Origin: Arthrobacter sp. D5-1
GTDB taxonomy: Bacteria; Actinomycetota; Actinomycetes; Actinomycetales; Micrococcaceae
Length of the DNA: 64,000 bases
Direction: 5' to 3'
NCBI RefSeq assembly: GCF_017357425.1
Contig: NZ_CP014571.1
Location: forward strand, 310,001 to 374,000
Of this stretch, positions 50,593-59,128 are shown in pieces; the first letter of the stretch is position 1, and each line of letters starts with the position of its first letter. The notes beneath the pieces were generated by a model that saw nothing but the letters and a program-made list of their open reading frames with translations, was not told the origin of the DNA and searched no databases. A program made the translations under genes and the position numbers.

Positions 50593-52319
50593 GCTTCGAG
50601 ATTTCCCGCAAGCAATACTCCGAGCTGTACGGCCCGACGACGGGCGACGCCATCCGCCTGGCCGACACCGAACTGTTCCTGGAGATCGAGAAGGACTACA
50701 CGGTTTACGGCGAGGAAGTAGTGTTCGGCGGCGGAAAAGTGATCCGCGACGGCATGGGCCAGAACGGCCAGTTGACCCGCTCGGAGGACATCCCTGACAC
50801 AGTGATCACCAATGTGATCGTGCTGGACTACACCGGTATCTACAAGGCGGACGTTGCCCTCAAGGACGGGCACATCTTCAAAATCGGCAAAGCCGGCAAC
50901 CCGCAGATTGCCGACGGCGTGGACATCGTGATCGGGGCCAGCACGGAGATCATCGCCGGCGAGCGGAAGATCCTCACCGCCGGCGGCATCGACACCCACA
51001 TCCACTTCATCTCCCCCGAACAGGTTCCGGCAGCCCTGTGCAACGGCATCACCACCATGGTGGGCGGCGGCACAGGACCGGCTGAAGGCACCAAAGCCAC
51101 CACCATCACGCCCGGCGCCTGGCACATCTCGCGAATGCTGCAGGCCGCCGAGGGACTCCCCGTTAACATCGGCCTGTTCGGGAAGGGCCACGCATCCGCC
51201 GTCGAGCCACTCGCTGAGCAGATCCGCGCCGGTGCGGTCGGGCTTAAAGTGCACGAGGACTGGGGCTCAACCACCTCGTCCATCGACATGTCCCTGCGCG
51301 TTGCCGACGAATACGACGTCCAAGTGGCCATCCACACCGACACCCTCAACGAGTGCGGCTTCGTGGAAGACACCATCCGGGCAATCGACGGCCGCGTGAT
51401 CCACACCTTCCACACCGAAGGAGCCGGCGGTGGGCACGCCCCGGACATCATTAAGATCGCCGGACTTCCCAACGTGCTCCCGGCCTCCACCAACCCCACG
51501 CTGCCGTACACGCGAAACACCATCGAAGAGCACCTGGACATGCTCATGGTCTGCCACCACCTCAACCCGGACATCCCGGAAGACGTGGCCTTTGCAGACT
51601 CCCGTATCCGGGCCGAAACCATCGCCGCTGAGGATGTCCTGCACGACCTCGGCATCTTCGCGATCACGTCGTCGGACTCCCAGGCGATGGGACGCGTTGG
51701 CGAAGTGGTCACTCGGACGTGGCAGGTAGCGGACGCCATGAAACGGCAGCGCGGCGTGCTGAAGGACCCGTCCGGGACAGCTCACGGTTCTGCCGACGCG
51801 GACAATTTCCGACTCAAGCGCTACGTCGCCAAATACACCATCAACGCGGCCATCGCGCAGGGAATGGCAGATGTGATCGGCTCCGTGGAAGAAGGCAAAT
51901 TCGCGGACCTCGTCCTCTGGGACCCCGCCTTCTTTGGCGTGAAACCCGAGCTCGTCATCAAAGGGGGCCAGATCGCCTACGCACTCATGGGCGACGCCAA
52001 CGCCTCCATCCCCACGCCCCAACCCCGCACCATGCGGCCCATGTTCGCAACGTACGGCAAGGCATTGCAGCAGACGTCCATCACCTTCCTGTCCAAAGCA
52101 GCGATCGACGCCGGGGTCCCCGCCGAACTCGGCCTTGAACGCATCATCAAACCCGTCACCGGCATCCGCAACCTCACCAAAGCGGATCTCAAATACAACG
52201 GCGAAACCCCGGACATCGCCGTCGACCCCGAAACCTACAAAGTGAGCGTCGACGGCGTCGAAGTCACCTCCCAGCCCTCCGACGTGCTGCCCATGGCGCA
52301 GCGCTACTTCCTCTTCTAA
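50589..52319 (+). CDS. ureC: Urease alpha subunit (catalytic)
   Basis: 576 residues from GTG 50589. Active-site parts are intact: HIHFISPEQ metal ligands, Lys220 in GLKVHEDWG to be carbamylated, and the flap region MVCHHLNP with His323. It holds two nickel ions inserted by UreD-F-G-E. Length and sequence are those of a standard actinobacterial urease. Confidence 0.99.
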   Translation: MSFEISRKQYSELYGPTTGDAIRLADTELFLEIEKDYTVYGEEVVFGGGKVIRDGMGQNGQLTRSEDIPDTVITNVIVLDYTGIYKADVALKDGHIFKIGKAGNPQIADGVDIVIGASTEIIAGERKILTAGGIDTHIHFISPEQVPAALCNGITTMVGGGTGPAEGTKATTITPGAWHISRMLQAAEGLPVNIGLFGKGHASAVEPLAEQIRAGAVGLKVHEDWGSTTSSIDMSLRVADEYDVQVAIHTDTLNECGFVEDTIRAIDGRVIHTFHTEGAGGGHAPDIIKIAGLPNVLPASTNPTLPYTRNTIEEHLDMLMVCHHLNPDIPEDVAFADSRIRAETIAAEDVLHDLGIFAITSSDSQAMGRVGEVVTRTWQVADAMKRQRGVLKDPSGTAHGSADADNFRLKRYVAKYTINAAIAQGMADVIGSVEEGKFADLVLWDPAFFGVKPELVIKGGQIAYALMGDANASIPTPQPRTMRPMFATYGKALQQTSITFLSKAAIDAGVPAELGLERIIKPVTGIRNLTKADLKYNGETPDIAVDPETYKVSVDGVEVTSQPSDVLPMAQRYFLF

Positions 52320-52336
52320 GCCGTTTAGGAAACCAC

Positions 52337-52810
52337 ATGATCATCGAAAAAATCCTGGGCAACCTCCACGAACAGCCCAACGCCTACGCCGGGCATCACA
52401 AAGAAAAGGTAGTCCTCCCCAGCGCACTGCTGGTTAAACGCATCCAACGCGTCACCACCGACCACGGCAAAGAACTCGGCATCCGCCTCCCCACCGGAAC
52501 CGGCGACCTCCGCGACGGCGACATCCTCGCCATCAGCGACGCCAACCTCATCGTCATCTCCGTACTGCCCACCGACGTCCTGGTGATCGGGCCCCGAAGC
52601 ATCCACGAAATGGGGGTGGTGGCGCACTCGCTCGGCAACCGGCATCTGCAGGCACAATTCTTCGACTCTGCGTCTGAGTACGGGGCCGAGGTCATGGTTT
52701 GTCAGTATGACCACACGGTCGAAGACTTTCTGAAGAGCGTCGGCGTCCCCTACGACAGGCAAGAGCGGGTCATGCCGGTGCCGTTCCGCCATGCTGAGCA
52801 CTCGCACTAA
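52337..52810 (+). CDS. ureE: Urease accessory protein UreE (nickel carrier)
   Basis: 157 residues from ATG 52337. An N-terminal peptide-binding domain (KEKVVLPSALLVKRIQRVTT) and a metal-binding C-terminal domain (MGVVAHSLGNRHLQAQFF) match UreE. The C-terminus ends FRHAEHSH, with a short His tail rather than a long poly-His. It hands nickel to UreG. Confidence 0.95.
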   Translation: MIIEKILGNLHEQPNAYAGHHKEKVVLPSALLVKRIQRVTTDHGKELGIRLPTGTGDLRDGDILAISDANLIVISVLPTDVLVIGPRSIHEMGVVAHSLGNRHLQAQFFDSASEYGAEVMVCQYDHTVEDFLKSVGVPYDRQERVMPVPFRHAEHSH

Positions 52811-52845
52811 AGCTGTGCGCCGGGTCAGGTTGGGTGCGCACGCTT

Positions 52846-52930
52846 GCGCTCCGCTGGGAAGGGGGCCGTGCCCGCTTCGCGATGCCCGCCACGCCGCGGC
52901 CCCCTTCCCAGCTCCGCTCAAGCGCGCCGT
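52846..52930. repeat. GC-rich palindromic element A
   Basis: Between ureE and ureF lies a 16-bp perfect inverted repeat GCTGGGAAGGGGGCCG (52853-52868 with 52897-52912), extended with mismatches to about 52846 and 52930. Its inner segment GATGCCC-G-CCACGCCGCGG recurs in element B in ureD with one substitution. It looks like a mobile extragenic palindrome. Confidence 0.7.
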
Positions 52931-52951
52931 CCACACCTCGGGCGACGGGCT

Positions 52952-53623
52952 GTGAGTGCTATCTATCAGCTGGCTCTTCAACAGTTAACTGACTCCGCTT
53001 TGCCTACGGGGGCGTTTGCTCATTCTTTGGGGTTTGAGAGCTACATACACCGTGGGCTCGTGGGCGATGAGGGGTCTTTTGGGTGTTGGTTGAGCGCTTT
53101 TGTGGGGCAGCAACTGACCTATTCGGATGGGTTGGCTCTGCGGTTCCTTTATGAGGGGGTGGATGTTGGCTTGTTGGATTCTGTTCTTTCCGGGCAGTTG
53201 TTGGCTCGGGAAGTGAGGGAGGCGTCTTTGAAGATGGGGGGACGGCTGTTGGAGATCGGTGGGGAGGTGTTCCCGTCGGAGGAGTTGGAAGCGTATCGGG
53301 AGTTGGTTCGTGGGGGTGGGGCCGGGGGGCATCAGCCCTTGGCTTTTGGTGTCATCGCGCGGTCATTGGGTGTTCCTTTTGAGGCGGCGCTCTCTGCCTA
53401 TCTGTTTGCCACGGTGACTTCGCTGACGCAGAATGCCGTGCGCGCCATACCGCTCGGACAGAACGCGGGGCAGCGGGTGCTCCGCCACGCGCACGACGCC
53501 GTTGCTGCCGCCGTCAAGGATGTAGCACAGCTGTGCTGGGACGACTTTGGGGCCGTCAGCCCCGGACTTGAAATTTCACAAATGCGGCACGAACGGCAAC
53601 GCGCCCGCATGTTCATGAGCTAG
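52952..53623 (+). CDS. ureF: Urease accessory protein UreF
   Basis: 223 residues from GTG 52952; the frame extends upstream through the palindromic element, which is not coding. Typical block [20 protein letters not shown] near the start and [20 protein letters not shown] near the end. UreF joins UreD and UreG in the activation complex. Its first half uses G/T-rich codons unlike the C-ending codons of ureC, ureE and ureG. Confidence 0.95.
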   Translation: MSAIYQLALQQLTDSALPTGAFAHSLGFESYIHRGLVGDEGSFGCWLSAFVGQQLTYSDGLALRFLYEGVDVGLLDSVLSGQLLAREVREASLKMGGRLLEIGGEVFPSEELEAYRELVRGGGAGGHQPLAFGVIARSLGVPFEAALSAYLFATVTSLTQNAVRAIPLGQNAGQRVLRHAHDAVAAAVKDVAQLCWDDFGAVSPGLEISQMRHERQRARMFMS

Positions 53624-53646
53624 CTATTGCAAAGGACAGAAAAAAC

Positions 53647-54264
53647 ATGACAGAACCCATCAAAATCGGTGTCGGCGGACCCGTCGGAGCAGGCAAAACC
53701 CAGCTCGTGGAACGCATCACCCGGCACATGAGCGGCGACATCTCCATGGCTGCCATCACCAACGACATCTACACCATCGAAGACGCCAAAATCCTCGCCG
53801 CCAACGGCATCCTTCCCGAGGACCGCATCATCGGCGTCGAAACCGGCGGCTGCCCCCACACTGCCATCCGTGAAGACACCTCAATGAACACCGCAGCCAT
53901 CGAAGAACTTAAGGCCCGGCACCCCGACCTGCAGGTCATCTTTGTCGAATCCGGCGGCGACAACCTCTCTGCCACCTTCAGCCCCGAACTCGTCGACTTC
54001 TCCATCTACATCATCGACGTCGCCCAAGGCGAAAAAATCCCCCGCAAAGCCGGGCAAGGCATGATCAAGTCCGACCTCTTCATCATCAACAAAACGGACC
54101 TGGCACCCCATGTCGGAGCCGACCTGGCCATCATGGAGAGGGATTCCAAGGAATTCCGGGGCAACAAGCCGTTCTGCTTCACCAATCTCAAGACCGATGA
54201 AGGGCTGGAGGAGGTCCTCAACTGGATTCGCCGCGACGTCCTGATGCTTGATCTGGCATCGTGA
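53647..54264 (+). CDS. ureG: Urease accessory GTPase UreG
   Basis: 205 residues from ATG 53647. P-loop GPVGAGKT at residues 11-18, the metal motif CPH in [15 protein letters not shown], and [18 protein letters not shown]. It supplies GTP-driven nickel delivery to urease. It overlaps ureD by 4 bp. Confidence 0.98.
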   Translation: MTEPIKIGVGGPVGAGKTQLVERITRHMSGDISMAAITNDIYTIEDAKILAANGILPEDRIIGVETGGCPHTAIREDTSMNTAAIEELKARHPDLQVIFVESGGDNLSATFSPELVDFSIYIIDVAQGEKIPRKAGQGMIKSDLFIINKTDLAPHVGADLAIMERDSKEFRGNKPFCFTNLKTDEGLEEVLNWIRRDVLMLDLAS

Positions 54265-55355
54265 TCGGCGGGGCTGCGGCGGCTACGCCGGATTTTGGGC
54301 CGCGCCCGTCCCCAGCCGCTCCCAACTCTCGCAAGCTCGAGTCGGGTCCCTCGCGGCAGTGGGCCCCCCACGATGCCCACCACGCCGCGGCCCAAAAATC
54401 CGGCTCCGCCGCCGCAGCGGTCGGCTCACGTCGCGGCAGCGAGCAGCGGACGTTGCAGGCCGCACCGAGCCCTACGGGAAAGCTGGGGCCGCACGCTGGG
54501 TTGGCTTTCCCGGAGCGCCCGGTGCGGGGGCGGTTGGAGTTGGGCATCAGTGTGCGGGGTGGGCGGTCTGTTGCTTCGCGGCAGTTTCATGAGGGCGCTT
54601 TGAGGGTGCTTAGGCCGCATTATCTCGATAGGTCCGGGCAGGTTTGTTATGTCATGGTCAATCCTGGCGGGGCGTACCTGGGGGCCGATCTGTTTGTTGT
54701 TGAAGTGGAGGTTGATGCGGGGGCGGAGCTATTGCTGACCACACAGTCTGCCACGAAGATCTATCGCACTCCGGGGTCGTTTGCTGAGCAACGGATGACT
54801 GTCCGGCTGGGGGAAAGCTCGCGGTTGGAGCTGATGCCCGATCAGTTGATTGCTTACCGGGAGGCAAGCTATCGGCAGAATTCGCACCTCAGTCTCCACC
54901 CGACGTCGAGCCTTGTCATGGCAGAGGTCATCACGCCGGGGTGGTCGCCCGACGGCGAATCCTTCAGATACGAAGAGGTCCGACTGCGGAATGAGATCTG
55001 GATCGAAGACGGAAAGGGGTCGAAGCTGTTGGCCCTCGATAACCTGCTGATCAGGCCACCGTTGGGGGACGTGACGGGGATGGGGTTCATGGAGGGCTTC
55101 AGCCATCTGGGATCGTTGGTGGTGGTGGACCCGCGGGTTGATCAGGTGCTTGCTGATGACCTGGACCGCCTATCCCGTGATTTTGAGGCGTACACGGGCG
55201 TTTCCTTGACGGCGACTATTGCCGGGACTACTGGGCTTGTGCTGCGATCGTTGTCCAACAGCACTGAGGAACTCAACACATTGCTGGGTGTTTGCTCCGG
55301 CGTCCTGCGGGAACGTTGGTACGGGCAGGGACCCTTGAACCTGAGGAAGTATTAA
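54261..55355 (+). CDS. ureD: Urease accessory protein UreD with inserted N-terminal extension
   Basis: 364 residues from GTG 54261 (GTGA overlap with ureG). Canonical UreD sequence begins at about residue 90 ([20 protein letters not shown]) and continues [20 protein letters not shown] to the end. The first 50-60 residues are encoded by palindromic element B and are low-complexity Ala/Pro/Ser. Usual UreD proteins have about 270-290 residues, so the extension is foreign. An internal start after 54440 is possible. Confidence 0.92.
   Translation: MIGGAAAATPDFGPRPSPAAPNSRKLESGPSRQWAPHDAHHAAAQKSGSAAAAVGSRRGSEQRTLQAAPSPTGKLGPHAGLAFPERPVRGRLELGISVRGGRSVASRQFHEGALRVLRPHYLDRSGQVCYVMVNPGGAYLGADLFVVEVEVDAGAELLLTTQSATKIYRTPGSFAEQRMTVRLGESSRLELMPDQLIAYREASYRQNSHLSLHPTSSLVMAEVITPGWSPDGESFRYEEVRLRNEIWIEDGKGSKLLALDNLLIRPPLGDVTGMGFMEGFSHLGSLVVVDPRVDQVLADDLDRLSRDFEAYTGVSLTATIAGTTGLVLRSLSNSTEELNTLLGVCSGVLRERWYGQGPLNLRKY
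54273..54418. repeat. GC-rich palindromic element B, inside ureD
   Basis: A near-perfect 32-33 bp inverted repeat: left arm 54273-54304 and right arm 54386-54418, both reading GCTGCGGCGG...GGGCCGCG in opposite orientation. The segment CGATGCCCACCACGCCGCGG (54371-54390) is shared with element A. The element sits in the 5' coding part of ureD and keeps it in frame. Confidence 0.75.
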
Positions 55356-56410
55356 TGACTGCGCTGACCGAGTTCGCCACCATGTACCGGGAGCGGGAGA
55401 CGTTGTCCCTGCGGACCAGGCTGCTGTTCACGTTTGGTGCCGTCGCCGCGTTGCACGTTGCCGCCGTCGTGCTGTTGCTAGCGGGTACGGCAGGAGGTGC
55501 GCAGCCGCTGGCGCTGGGACTGGTGGTCACCGCGTATGTGGCCGGCATCAAGCACAGCTACGACTGGGACCACATCGCCGCGATCGACAACTCCACGCGC
55601 AAATTCGTGGCGCAGCACAAGGATCCAGTGAGCGTGGGGTTTGCGTTCAGCCTGGGCCACAGCTCCGTGGTGATCCTGGCGGGCTTGCTGGTGGTGGCCG
55701 GTGCGACACTCATCGGGCAGTTCATGCAGGACGGCACTACGGGTAACAAAGTGCTGGGCCTGATCGGCAGCGGCGTTTCCGGGCTGTTCCTGTTGGCGAT
55801 GGGCCTGTTCAACGGTTCCGCATTCGTCCGCGCAACGCAGGTTTACCGGAACGTTCAGGCCGGCGGCGAGGTGCGGCCCGACGACCTTGAGGCCAAGGGT
55901 TTTGTGGCCCGCCTCCTCGCCAAGCCCCTGTCCAAGGTGGAGCGGCCACGGAACATCTATGTCATCGGTTTCCTGTTCGGGCTCGGGTTCGACACCGCCA
56001 CCACCATCGGGCTGCTGGTGATCACCACGACGGCGTCGCTCGCCGGGGTCTCGCCGCTCGCCTTAATGGCGCTCCCGCTCGCGTTCACCGCCGCTATGAC
56101 CCTGTGCGATTCAGTCAATGGCGTGGCCATGATGAAGATGTACAAGTCGGCCATCCACAACCCGCAGCGCAAGCTCGGCTTCAACGCCGTGATCACTGGC
56201 ATCTCGGCCGTCTCGGCATTGTTCATCGCCGTGATCACGCTCGGCGGATTCATCAACGCCGCCTTCGGGTTGGAGGACCCGTTGACAACCTGGCTTGGTG
56301 AGGTAGACCTTGGCGACGCAGGCCTGATCCTGGTGGGCCTGTTCGTGCTGGTGTGGGCCGTGTCCTCAACTGCGCGACCTACTTGGGTCAGGAAGCTGCC
56401 ACCGCGTTGA
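55355..56410 (+). CDS. Nickel/cobalt permease, NiCoT family
   Basis: 351 residues from ATG 55355, overlapping the ureD stop by one base. The NiCoT signature HxxxxDH is present as H67-SYDW-D72-H73 in GIKHSYDWDHIAAIDN. About eight membrane helices are predicted. It imports nickel for urease, consistent with its operon position. It overlaps the convergent gene on the right by 23 bp. Confidence 0.93.
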   Translation: MTALTEFATMYRERETLSLRTRLLFTFGAVAALHVAAVVLLLAGTAGGAQPLALGLVVTAYVAGIKHSYDWDHIAAIDNSTRKFVAQHKDPVSVGFAFSLGHSSVVILAGLLVVAGATLIGQFMQDGTTGNKVLGLIGSGVSGLFLLAMGLFNGSAFVRATQVYRNVQAGGEVRPDDLEAKGFVARLLAKPLSKVERPRNIYVIGFLFGLGFDTATTIGLLVITTTASLAGVSPLALMALPLAFTAAMTLCDSVNGVAMMKMYKSAIHNPQRKLGFNAVITGISAVSALFIAVITLGGFINAAFGLEDPLTTWLGEVDLGDAGLILVGLFVLVWAVSSTARPTWVRKLPPR

Positions 56411-57364
56411 ACAGCTCGGTAGTGTCCACGCCGAGGTCCGGAGTGTCCAGGACGTTGGTCAGGAACACTACGCAGCGGTCCTGTTCGGGGAGCATCCACC
56501 ATTCTGTCCCCGCCCAGCCAGGGTGGCCATAGATTCCCTGCGCCAGCAGCTCAGACTGGTTGGCGGGCAGCTGGAACCCAAGTCCGGTATGGCGCAGGGG
56601 CTTTGGCCGGGTGGTGATGTGGGAAACCTCGGTGGTGCGGGGTCGACGCATGGCAGCAAGGGTTGCCGGTTGCACAGCCGTACCGGAATCCCTCAGCAAT
56701 TCCGAGCCCAGGTTGAGCAGGTCCGTGGCTGTGCCGAACAGTCCGGCGCCGGGATGCTTTTTCCGATACATTCCCTCCACGTCAAGACCTGGTCCCTCGG
56801 TGCCGTGGACCGTGTGCGGATTGCAGGTGGTGTCGAAGGTGAGGCCTTGAGCTCCTGTGTCCGCTGCCAGGGTCAGGAGCTGTTCCTCGAACGGGCGCCC
56901 GTCAGCCCACTCTGCCATCGCGGCGGCCCCTTCGAAAGCGATGTTGCAGTACTGGACCAGTGAACCCGCATAGAAGGCCTGCTCCGCGGAGGTGAGGTCC
57001 TCACGAAGGGGAGTGCCGCCGTCGAGCGCCGGGTCCGCAATACCGGAACGGTGACTCAGCAGCTGCTCCAAGGTCACCTTGTCCGTGCGCCGGGCACCGA
57101 TTCGGGCACGGCCGCGTCAAGGGTGGAGCCCAGCGACAACTTGCCCTGCTCCACCTGGCGCATCACGGTCAAGGCGCTGATGGGTTTGGAAACAGAGAAC
57201 AGTGCAAAGTGGTCGTCGGCCGCGGCCTGCCTGCCGCCATCGGCACCGAACGCCACAACGTCCTCGATGCCGTGGCTGGATGCGATCCCCAGCACAGCAA
57301 CCGGCACTCGGCCAAGGTCTACCTGCTTGCGGGCCCAGTCTGCGGAGGGTCCTGTGTCCACCAT
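56388..57364 (-). pseudogene. Serine hydrolase (beta-lactamase family), frameshifted
   Basis: Two minus-strand frames make one protein. The first (start ATG 57364, 96 residues) holds the nucleophile motif SVSK in FALFSVSKPISALTV and stops at 57074. The second (57077 down to 56388) continues with VTLEQLLSHRSGIADPALDG and the tyrosine/His regions of class C-type esterases, NIAFEG and HPGWAGTEWW. A single-base indel near 57080-57095 best explains the split. Reading as two coupled genes is possible, but each would lack half of the active site. Confidence 0.8.
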
Positions 57365-57512
57365 GGTTGTTCCACGCTCTCGTTGGGGGTCTGTGAGTCG
57401 AATCTATCGCGGGTGGCTGAAGAAATTTGCCAGCGCCTGTAACCGTGGCTGCCCGGCCGGAAACTATACAAGTATCCTGCAGTTCAGGGCTCTATATCAG
57501 GGGGAAACAATC

Positions 57513-58022
57513 GTGCTTTCCGAGCGCGAATTGGCGTTCATCGCCATTCACAAAGACAGCTACCCATTCGTCTTCAAATTCGTCTGCCGACGTGTTGAAT
57601 CCGCCGAGGCCGCGGAAGAGATCGCAGCAGACGTGTTCCGCGTCGTCTGGCAAAAGTGGACCGACGACTCACGCCCCGAGCTCCCGTATCTATTGACGGT
57701 TGCGCGGAACCTGGTGGGGAACGCGTACAGGAGCCGTGACCGGCGGCTGGCACTCCAGGAAAAGCTGCGGACGACGGCGGTGGAGCGGTATGGCGATGAG
57801 TCCGAAAACGTCGCGGTACAGGATGCCATGATGCGGCTGCGTGAACAGGACCGGGACATCCTGCAGCTGGCCTACTGGGACGGCTTGAGCGCCGCAGAAA
57901 TAGCAGGGGTGCTGCAGTGCAGTGAATCTGCGGCCAAAGTCCGTCTCCACCGGGCCCGAACGGCGTTCCGGAAACAGATGCCTGCAGGGGCCGAAACCAC
58001 CACACACAAGATGGGGGTCTGA
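57513..58022 (+). CDS. ECF-type RNA polymerase sigma factor
   Basis: 169 residues from GTG 57513 with AGGGGGA upstream; longer frames start inside the neighbouring gene. Region 2 (FKFVCRRVESAEAAEEIAAD, then LPYLLTVARNLVGNAYRSR) and region 4 (LREQDRDILQLAYWDGLSAA, then SESAAKVRLHRARTAFRKQM) are complete. The gene that follows five bases later encodes a membrane protein that could hold it inactive. Confidence 0.93.
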   Translation: MLSERELAFIAIHKDSYPFVFKFVCRRVESAEAAEEIAADVFRVVWQKWTDDSRPELPYLLTVARNLVGNAYRSRDRRLALQEKLRTTAVERYGDESENVAVQDAMMRLREQDRDILQLAYWDGLSAAEIAGVLQCSESAAKVRLHRARTAFRKQMPAGAETTTHKMGV

Positions 58023-58027
58023 AGACA

Positions 58028-59062
58028 ATGGATCCGATCAAGAACCAGATTTCAGCGATTGACCCGCTCACTGTCGATCCAGTTGCGGAGCCCAACGGAG
58101 AAGAAGCGCTGCACAGGATACTCTCGGGCTCTACGGTGTTCAGCGACGGCCACCCGGTTGCGGCTGTGGCGTCCCTGGAACGGCGCAGGCGACGTAAGGC
58201 ACAAATTGCGGGCGGGCTGTTGCTCGCAGCTGCGGCCGTCACGGCGGGAGTGCTGGTAGCCGCGAACCTAGGCTCCGTGAACACCGCGCCGGCGCCTGCC
58301 GTCACGGTCACGACGACAGAAGCGAGCCCGTCACCGAGCGCATCGGCGTCAGCAACACCGACACCCACGGCCACGCCCTCGGCGACGCCCACGGCGGCTG
58401 CACCGGTAACCACCCCGCCCGCTTCTCCGCCGGCTCCAACCGTTCCCGTGGTGGCACCTACCCCCGTTTCCACCACGACATTGCCGCACGCTTCCCTTTC
58501 GCAGACCTTTACCTTCCCCGACGGGCACCTCTCCTTCACGCTTCCGGTTGGTTGGAGCGCATATACAGAGCAGGGGCCGTATCTTTCCGAGGAAACGAAG
58601 GCTGCATCCCAAGGGGCCACCATCCTGGACAGTGCAGGCACCAAGGTAGCAATGGTGGCCAGCGGGTTCTACGGAGACGGCACTGCGGGCGAGGTAACCC
58701 GGACTGTCTATGACCGGGCTGCCGTCCCAGGGCTTAGGGATATTGCCGGCAATCCTGTGGAGTTTGGTTTCGCGGCCAACCAGTCCAGGTACGTTCCGTA
58801 CGGAGCGCCGGAGGGCAGCGCCAAAGTCCTGGGGGATATGAACTATTTCATGGACGTTCGCCTGGCCTCGGAGCTCCAGGCCGGGGAGACGGACTCGGGA
58901 ACCAACCTGATCAGGATGCCCAACGGATTCATGAACGCCTACGTGCTGTTCGACTTCGACAAGCAGCCAACCTTCGCAACCCCTGAAGCTGCCAAGGCCT
59001 ATATGGCCACCACGCAGTACGCCCAGCTGAAGTCCATGCTCCTCAGCCTGAGCTACAAGTAA
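58028..59062 (+). CDS. Membrane partner of the ECF sigma factor
   Basis: 344 residues from ATG 58028. The cytoplasmic N-terminus (60 residues, ending SLERRRRRKAQ) is followed by one membrane helix (GGLLLAAAAVTAGVLVAANL), a Thr/Pro/Ala/Ser-rich linker of about 80 residues, and an outer domain (FTFPDGHLSFTLPVGW...). It is co-transcribed with the sigma factor. An anti-sigma role is likely from position and topology, although a ZAS zinc motif is not seen. Confidence 0.8.
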   Translation: MDPIKNQISAIDPLTVDPVAEPNGEEALHRILSGSTVFSDGHPVAAVASLERRRRRKAQIAGGLLLAAAAVTAGVLVAANLGSVNTAPAPAVTVTTTEASPSPSASASATPTPTATPSATPTAAAPVTTPPASPPAPTVPVVAPTPVSTTTLPHASLSQTFTFPDGHLSFTLPVGWSAYTEQGPYLSEETKAASQGATILDSAGTKVAMVASGFYGDGTAGEVTRTVYDRAAVPGLRDIAGNPVEFGFAANQSRYVPYGAPEGSAKVLGDMNYFMDVRLASELQAGETDSGTNLIRMPNGFMNAYVLFDFDKQPTFATPEAAKAYMATTQYAQLKSMLLSLSYK

Positions 59063-59071
59063 CCCATCTGA

Positions 59072-59119
59072 GTAACAGCAAACGTCGCTCTGACAGTCCA
59101 GAGCGACGTTTGCTGTTAC
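59072..59119. terminator. Long bidirectional hairpin between convergent genes
   Basis: A perfect 21-bp stem (59072-59092 with 59099-59119) and 6-nt loop lies between the sigma-partner gene and the amylase gene, which converge here. It can serve both. Confidence 0.85.
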
Positions 59120-59128
59120 CTAGTTGGG

